Shown: positions 58,294 to 64,000 of the stretch, piece after piece
How positions within the stretch are numbered: position 1 is the first letter of the stretch
Layout: each line of letters begins with the position of its first letter
Assembly: GCA_030549495.1 (NCBI GenBank)
Contig: JAUIRK010000897.1
Coordinates: 207,001-271,000, forward strand
Length of the DNA: 64,000 nt
From: Nectonema munidae
Lineage: Eukaryota; Nematomorpha; Nectonematoida; Nectonematidae
Reading direction: 5' to 3'
Program-made: the position numbers and the translations under genes
The notes under the pieces: model-generated
What the model was told of the DNA's origin: nothing
The model's database searches: none
What the model saw: the letters and a program-made list of their open reading frames with translations, nothing else

Positions 58294-60674
58294 CACTAGA
58301 ATGGCCATGGTGTCGATTTCGACATTTCACTTTTCAAAAATTTATATAACTCAATCGTGATTCATCAAATCAGTTTACTTTGAACTTTATAATTTTTTTT
58401 CTTTGTTTTTTAGAAGTAATTATGATAAAATATTAAAAAAATTTGAAAGGCAAAAATTTTTCGTCAAATTTACCTCCCTTGCCCAAAGTGTCGTTTTCGA
58501 CATCATCTTTTTAAACATTTTATTGTGTTTTAAAAATTATTTTGTGATTTTTATATTATATGTAACAAATACTAAAAACTTAAGGCTATGATAATTTTGA
58601 AATTTTTAATAAAAGATAATTTTTTAAAAAATTAGATTTAAATGAGCCCTAGGATCTTATAAGGGTTAAGTTAAATCAAATACATTTACATTATTTATAG
58701 ATAATGGATATTTATTTATAAACATATATTATCCCATTACCATGTATTATATATGTATATGCGAAAAATAGGGAGCAAATGACTATGAACATAGAATGGC
58801 TGAAGTTGTTTTATTGCTATGAACACATGTGTAATCTTGCAATGCACTTTCACATGATGAATTATCTAATATATTTTACAGATACGCATACTTCCAGCTT
58901 CATACATTTTGCTTATCTTCTGTTGAAGTAAAAATACGTCACATTTCTTCATACTTTTTTTGCTAAATATTTTTGCTTTTATTTCGTTGTTTTACATTGA
59001 TTACAAAAAATGTCTGAGAATATAGCTTTTCAAGATGCATCAACCAGCAAAGATTGCTCTTTAGAGAGTCAAAGTTCTTATTCATTCGTAAAATCAAAAG
59101 GATTTTTATCTAGTCGTTAAAGTGAAGATTTTGATGATCAAGGCTGCACTGTAGTCACATAAGATGGTTCGGTTTGGGGAGAGTTATTTTTTTCTCAGCG
59201 AGGACGTTTTAGAAAGGATAATGTGTTTTCTACTAAACCAGGTTTACCTCCTCTGGTCAAAAGACAAGCTTCGATATCACCTTACATGGCATGGAAGCTT
59301 TTTATAAGTGAACCAATGCTTCGAATAATAAAAAGAAATACAGAGTTGTATGCTCAAAAAACCAATACTATTTGGTCACTAAGCTTTGAAAAGCTTGAAG
59401 CATTTATTGCTTTACAATATGCACGAGGTCTTTATGGCAATCGTCATAGCCTTGACTTTCTTTAGAATGAAAAATATGGGCCTAATTTATTCAGATCAAC
59501 TATGTCAAGGAATGATTTTAAATTTATTCTTCAGTCACTCCGATTTGACGATAAGTCTTCAAGAAATGAGAGAGTAAGTACAGATAAATTCACGCATGTT
59601 AGAGAAATTTTCGATATTTTTGTTCGAATTGTATGAATTCCTTTATTCCCAATTTCAGCTTGACAATCGACGAGCAACTACTTCCATTGAAAAATCGTTG
59701 CCCCTTCATTGTTTATATGCCTAATAAACCCGGTAAGTTTGGCATCAAGTTCTGGCTTCTCGTGGAAGTAGAAAGTAAATATGTTTACAAAATTTTGCAT
59801 TATTTAGGAGCACAAGAGAAAGCTTCTCGTTTTGGTAAGCCTCTTCCTGAAGATGTTGTTATGAGGTTGACTTCTGAAATAAAAAACAAAGGTTACAACA
59901 TAACGGCAGATAACTTTTTTTCAAGCGTCGCGTTAGTTCAAAACTCAGTACCCATAAAATCTCCTTTGTTGGAACATTGAAAGCAAATAGTAAAGGTGTA
60001 ACAAAAGAAATGATGTGTTATGAAAAAGATAAAAAATTTTAAAGTAAGTTTTATTACAACGATAAGGTTGGATTCATGTTTGTGAATTACCAATGCAAAG
60101 AAAAAAGATCTGTCTGCCTTTTATCTTAAAAATACCAACTGTAATCGACTTCTATATTCATAATAAAATTGGCGTTGATATTGTGGATTTGATGTTAAGA
60201 AAATACACCACTTTGTCTTCATCAAGAAGATGGCCATTATCAGTATGGTACAATATGCTTGACATTGCTTTGTTGAATGCATGGATTGTATATAAAAAAG
60301 CAAGTAGTGCCAAGGTCACTCGGAAGCAATTTTTGATTCAATTGATCGAAAATCTTAGAGAAAATGCAGCAAAGAAAAATTCTAATGCAAATTTGCCTGT
60401 TTCTGAGAATGTGAAAAGAAGAAAATGCTCAAATAAAGAATGCAACAACACAAGCGTTACCATTTGTAAAGATTGTCTTCAAGCAGTTTGTGGTAGTTGT
60501 TCAGTAATCAATTCCAGAGTTATATATATGCTCTTTGTAAGATGTGTAATAAATAAAACTTAAAATAATTTAAATACCTTTGTAAACATTTTATGATTTA
60601 AAGTAGAAAATAATAATAGTGTCGATTTCGACACTATGGCCAACCATAATAAAAAAATATCGGCCATTCTAGTG
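58294..60674 (+). mobile_element. piggyBac transposon with terminal repeats
   Basis: Left end CACTAGAATGGCC preceded by TTAA (58290-58293); right end inverted CACTAGAATGGCC, followed by TTTC where TTAA would be expected. Subterminal palindromes GTGTCGATTTCGACA (58311), GTGTCGTTTTCGACA (58488) and GTGTCGATTTCGACAC (60621) recur at both sides. 2,381 bp is the usual size of an autonomous piggyBac. Confidence 0.8.
59010..60563 (+). pseudogene. piggyBac transposase, broken
   Basis: The likely start is ATG at 59010 (MSENIAFQDASTSKD). QASISPYMAWKLFISEPML, EKLEAFIALQYARGLYGNRH and MSRNDFKFILQSLRFDDKSS are the N-terminal blocks. IPNFSLTIDEQLLPLKNRC (59642-59697) has the first catalytic Asp, NITADNFFSSVALV (59896-59937) the second, KIGVDIVDLMLRKYTTLSSS (60166-60225) the third, then RRWPLSVWYNMLDIALLNAW. 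The C-terminus has a Cys-rich finger (CSNKECNNTSVTICKDCLQA VCGSC). In-frame stops at about 59118, 59160 and 59463, a frame change near 59632, and a decayed stretch 59978-60110 break it. All three Asp codons are present. Confidence 0.85.
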
Positions 60675-60934
60675 TTTCAAGCAGCCCAACTTTAAAATCC
60701 ATTAGAAAACGGGACGGAATTAAATGTAAAAAAAATATAATCCCCGAAAAAATTGAAAAAATTTAGTTTTTTGAATATTTAAAAGTTTTGAAAAACAAAA
60801 AGTCACTATTTTTTAAATATTTTGATCTCTAAAAGCATTTCCAATTTTTTAGACATTAAAACAAGTTTTTATATTGTTTCAAATAGTTGTCGGCATGTAA
60901 ATTGGTGTGTCGGCATGTTTTAGTCATTCCCATT

Positions 60935-61150
60935 AAAAAGTCTTTTTACAGGTTTTCAAAAATTTTGATATCAATCTTGATTCAAAATATTACATGGCCT
61001 TTCTTGTCATGTACGCCATGTGATGGAATCAGAAATATTTTTGTTAACAAAAACCAATTAACAAATAAATAAATCTTAACAAAATAATAAAAGATAAAAC
61101 AGTTTATATTTAAACTTTATGCTCAGTACTATAACATAAAAATTATTTAT
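60935..61150 (-). repeat. 200-bp dispersed repeat (inverse of 47810-48010)
   Basis: The inverse matches 47810-48010 over its length. Confidence 0.7.
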
Positions 61151-61153
61151 AGC

Positions 61154-61495
61154 AAATAGATGAAGAAGAAGACATAGAACTAGATGAATACAAACTAAGT
61201 TCTTTCTCGATTTTAGAGCTATATTCCGTAGAAAAATCAGAACTCATTTGCAATCAAAATGAAAGAGAAAAACGTTATCTGCTATGAAAGCGATTGCTGA
61301 ATAAGAATCAATAAAGAGAAGAAACGTTCTCACAAAATGAGTTAGAATGAATAAAGAAAATTACAACAAAGTAGAAAATTACGATCAATCACACTGAGGA
61401 AAAATACGAATCCGAAATATGGGAAGAGGACATATAAAAAACAATATCGAGAAGGGCTCATTCCTATTTCTTTTGATAAAAGAGGATTATAACTT
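61154..61495 (+). pseudogene. Glu/Lys/Arg-rich coding remnant
   Basis: After TTATTTATAG a frame reads QIDEEEDIELDEYKLSSFSI and ELICNQNEREKRYLL then TGA. In another frame (about 61387-61491) RSITLRKNTNPKYGKRTYKK then GLIPISFDKRGL ends in TAA. The charged composition recalls the Arg-rich gene at 46-47.5 kb but no alignment is clear. Probably a decayed gene; could be chance. Confidence 0.25.
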
Positions 61496-61837
61496 GTAAA
61501 CAACTCATGAATGATTCACGTTTTTACATAATAATATATTTATATTATATACTTTTCAATCATATAACAAATGTGCAGTGAAAAGGATGACATTGAAATC
61601 TTGTAATTTTCTTTCTTTTATGTGCATGGATAAAATAATATTTCCCTTTAAAAAAAAAACTTTCTATATTGAAAATATGAAAATATATTGTCTATTCTAA
61701 TTAAATTTGTAAACATTTTTTCTTACTGATGTCATAAACTGTTCTTTTTTCTTTCTAATTGTATGAATAATCTTTCTTTCTTTATGTGCATGCAAAGTAT
61801 TCCTTCTATGTATAACTTTTCAATTATAGCTTTTTAA

Positions 61838-61966
61838 TTAAAATTTAATTTTTTTTAAAGTTTTGTCTGTACGATAACCCTCATAGCCTTTCATTATCCT
61901 GGAATCTCCTGAAGGGTTATCTTTAGGAAGTTTTGATAGTAAAAGAAAGAAAGATTTATTGTACAT
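61838..61966 (-). CDS. small ORF or terminal exon, unknown
   Basis: The minus frame reads MYNKSFFLLLSKLPKDNPSG then DSRIMKGYEGYRTDKTLKK and ends in TAA; it is also open about 12 codons upstream of the ATG. Residue use is balanced. It lies divergent from the CINP-like gene. No family recognised. Confidence 0.3.
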   Translation of the reverse strand: MYNKSFFLLLSKLPKDNPSGDSRIMKGYEGYRTDKTLKKIKF

Positions 61967-62341
61967 AAAAAGCGATGAATTATCAAAAAATAAATGGTTT
62001 TAAACATTTTGCTCAAATTTTTTTTGTTTAGAAATGTAACATATGTAAACTAGCTTTAACAATTCTAAATTTAATAAAGAAATAAAAGTGTATGTTTAAT
62101 TATCGTATTTTTATTTAAACCTTATATTTTTGATCACTGATTAGCGAAAAGAAAGAAAAAAGCATGTATCCTTATAAGTAAATATAAAAGAGTCGGTAGT
62201 GCGAGTGTTAAGGGACTTATAAATCTTAACGAAAAATAATTTTTTAAATTTATCAAAACCTTTTACCTTAGTTTTAACTAATATGTATGCTTTTTTATTT
62301 TCCTTAAAATCCATTTCTTTAAAATAATTTTTATTGTTTTT

Positions 62342-62995
62342 ATGAATTCCAAAGTAATAAATTTAACTGGTTATCCTAGATTTATTAGAGACACTTCAAT
62401 TAATTTTTTTAATGTTTGTATTGAATGGGGTAAATTAAACGATGAAATTGTTGATACTTTAACATCAATTTATAATCTCGTTTTAAAAAATTTTCATGAA
62501 TGTAAAAAATTTCCATTTTTGACAAACAAATCTTCAATTTTTTATCCCAATAATTTTCCTTCTGATTTATTGTTTATAAATGATAAGTTCTTCGAGTTAA
62601 ACATGAAAATGAAAGAATTTGATAAATTTATTTTAAAGTTAAGAAAATATTTTAAAAGTTTACAAAGTTTATCTCAGCTAACTAAAACTTCAAAGGAAAA
62701 TACTTCTAGTAAATCTGTTCTCAGTTCAAAATTTCTAATAAACACATGGAGTTTCAAAGATTTTCTGGTAGCCTTTTATGAAATTTTATCTGACTATGAA
62801 AAAGATTATAGCCTTAAAGTTTTGTTCTTTGACTCCTTTAAAAGTTTTGTTTTTTCTTTGGATAATAGGAACTTGAATTTATTCGATTTAAATGACGCCT
62901 TTTTAGTCTACACTTCCTTAATTCTATACGAACCATTCATCAAACCACAAACTAAAGTTTTAGTCCAAGCCTTATTAACAGAATTAAATTGTTAA
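62342..62995 (+). CDS. CINP: CINP-like protein (CDK2-interacting protein)
   Basis: A single open frame of 217 codons, close to the roughly 212 aa of human CINP as I recall it. FFNVCIEWGKLNDEIVDTLT matches the N-terminal W..LND block. FFELNMKMKEFDKFILKLRK and YFKSLQSLSQL (residues about 80-115) correspond to the coiled-coil block with LxGLxKIQxKMEKL in human. INTWSFKDFLVAFYEILSDY and EKDYSLKVLFFDSF (about 133-168) match HTWPTTHFYEVSxKLxEMY. YTSLILYEPFIKPQTKVLVQ ALLTE (about 188-214) matches YLSMWLHQPYVExxSxLxLESMLLE. CINP in animals binds CDK2 and ATRIP and works in DNA replication and checkpoint signalling and with 60S ribosome factors, in the nucleus. AATAAA follows the stop by 9 bp. Identity is low, so the call rests on ordered blocks, not on closeness. 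Confidence 0.75.
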   Translation: MNSKVINLTGYPRFIRDTSINFFNVCIEWGKLNDEIVDTLTSIYNLVLKNFHECKKFPFLTNKSSIFYPNNFPSDLLFINDKFFELNMKMKEFDKFILKLRKYFKSLQSLSQLTKTSKENTSSKSVLSSKFLINTWSFKDFLVAFYEILSDYEKDYSLKVLFFDSFKSFVFSLDNRNLNLFDLNDAFLVYTSLILYEPFIKPQTKVLVQALLTELNC

Positions 62996-63003
62996 TTTAT
63001 TCA

Positions 63004-63009
63004 AATAAA
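63004..63009 (+). terminator. poly(A) signal of the CINP-like gene
   Basis: AATAAA 9 bp after the TAA. Confidence 0.6.
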
Positions 63010-63420
63010 ATTTGCATTGATTTTTATAAATTTTTAGTTTTTGTGACAATAAAAAGAATGTAAAACTGTTTCAATGCAAAACTAAATTTACAGCAATTGT
63101 ATATGGTTAATACTACACATATAAGTACATCGATGCTTAAATCAAGGAACACATAATATATTTTTAGTTCAATAACCAAAAAATAAAAGAAGTTAACAAA
63201 ACGTTGAAAATGCAAGGAAAATTTTATATTTCGTACACACAGTGTTCATGATCATAAATGAAAAAATAAATCTGAAAATATGAAGTGTATTTAGTCGCGA
63301 CTGAGTATGTTCGAAATATAAATAAGCTTTTCCTCTATTTTATCTTTTTGTTAACTTTTTTATATTAAATTTATTAAAAAATGCAACTATCCTTTTTAGT
63401 TTTTTTTAGGAATTTATCTA
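63010..63420. other. AT-rich spacer, no gene seen
   Basis: No exon or element end recognised. Confidence 0.4.
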
Positions 63421-63424
63421 AAAG

Positions 63425-63510
63425 ACTTCTCACTAGGGGTGGGCAGTCGGAGTTACTGAATTTGAAAGGAGTCATAGTCGGAGTCAGCTGAATAACTGAC
63501 TTCTTTCACT
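63425..63510. repeat. GACTCC/GGAGTC-type MITE fragment
   Basis: GGGGTGGGCAGTCGGAGT and CATAGTCGGAGTCAGC resemble the ends of the GACTCC-rich MITEs at 12.2-13.3 kb. The partner end was not found in the window. Confidence 0.4.
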
Positions 63511-63737
63511 CACTCTATGCCCTTAAATTTTTTTATAATACATGAGGCTCACCATACGTGCCGTTTTTTTAAATGTTTCATTTTTTATTATTACTATAAT
63601 AATAGCATAAAATTTTTTCATCATATATAATATATAATATAACATTCTAAAACCTCGATGGTTTTAACACAGGAGATAACCCCTCATAGTTTTCATTGAT
63701 TATTATAATCAATTGAATGTTACTACGTTATGCATTC

Positions 63738-63795
63738 AACCCTCAATAATCTGAAAGTCAGTAATCTGAAAAGTGCACTAACCGGATAAAAATTG
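63738..63795. repeat. Tigger/pogo-like terminal fragment
   Basis: ACCCTCAATAATCTGAAAGT, then CAGTAATCTGAAAAGTGCAC, resembles the AATCCGAA-type ends of Tigger elements. The element, if present, would extend past the right edge or has lost its other end. Confidence 0.3.
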
Positions 63796-64000
63796 TTGGT
63801 AACCATTATTTTCAATGCATGTCTTGTATTTATCTGGAACTTCACATTTCGGAATTTTTTTATAAATTTAAAAAAAATCAATTTATCTTTTTTAGAGTCT
63901 ATATTCTAGTCAAAAAACGCCACTTTATTTTGCTACCAAGATTTTTAATTTCAATTTTGCAACAAATATTACTAACTTTTTTAATGTATATATTCCTAAA

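Noticed and set aside
60700-60790. Short coding-like text (TLKSIRKRDGIKCKKN) right of the piggyBac
   Set aside because: Only about 29 codons, Lys/Ile-rich and without splice or start support; likely chance in AT-rich DNA.

Overview
The window reads as AT-rich invertebrate-animal nuclear DNA that is mostly transposon-derived. Bacterial features are absent. Introns with GT..AG ends and lengths of about 50-61 bp, AATAAA signals a few bases after stop codons, and a CINP-like gene found in animals all point to a metazoan. A crustacean such as a copepod would fit, but this is a guess from overall character.

Host genes are few and small. The best supported are: a 3-exon gene (2565-2250, minus, 66 aa), a 4-exon gene (14165-13422, minus, 191 aa), a 2-exon gene for a secreted or membrane Arg-rich protein (46383-47537, plus), and a single-exon gene resembling CDK2-interacting protein CINP (62342-62995, plus). 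Several weaker coding patches (about 1.8, 14.4, 18.6, 33.2, 35.2-35.7, 36.2, 37.2, 49.6, 61.2 and 61.9 kb) are listed with low confidence.

Layout. 0-9.4 kb: a hAT-like transposase open to the left edge, the 66-aa gene, a decayed hAT with 8-bp target duplication, then two RNase H-bearing LINE copies placed tail to tail, one split by a hAT MITE. 9.4-21.4 kb: two copies of a TTAA-bounded element filled with about 140-150-bp tandem units, several hAT MITEs, the 191-aa gene, and a nearly whole hAT with a perfect target duplication. 21.8-34 kb: piggyBac, hAT-BED and Tigger remnants, then two intron-bearing MULEs placed divergently around a 2.56-kb hAT; the right-hand MULE is split by two foldback elements. 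34-49.6 kb: SINEs, a second Tigger, LINEs, a piggyBac and the Arg-rich gene. 49.8-57.1 kb: a long LINE split by the full 4.26-kb copy of the TTAA/array element. 57-64 kb: a SINE, a hairpin, a piggyBac with its ends, small coding patches and CINP.

The most unusual structures are (1) the TTAA/array element family, with G/C hairpins near both ends and two separate tandem arrays, and (2) two foldback elements with ends made of about 16-bp tandem units, each flanked by a 9-bp duplication, lodged in an exon and in the next intron of one MULE. One of them carries a piece of MULE transposase sequence. The host genes show no evident shared pathway. The window is best viewed as isolated genes in a dense, nested transposon landscape.
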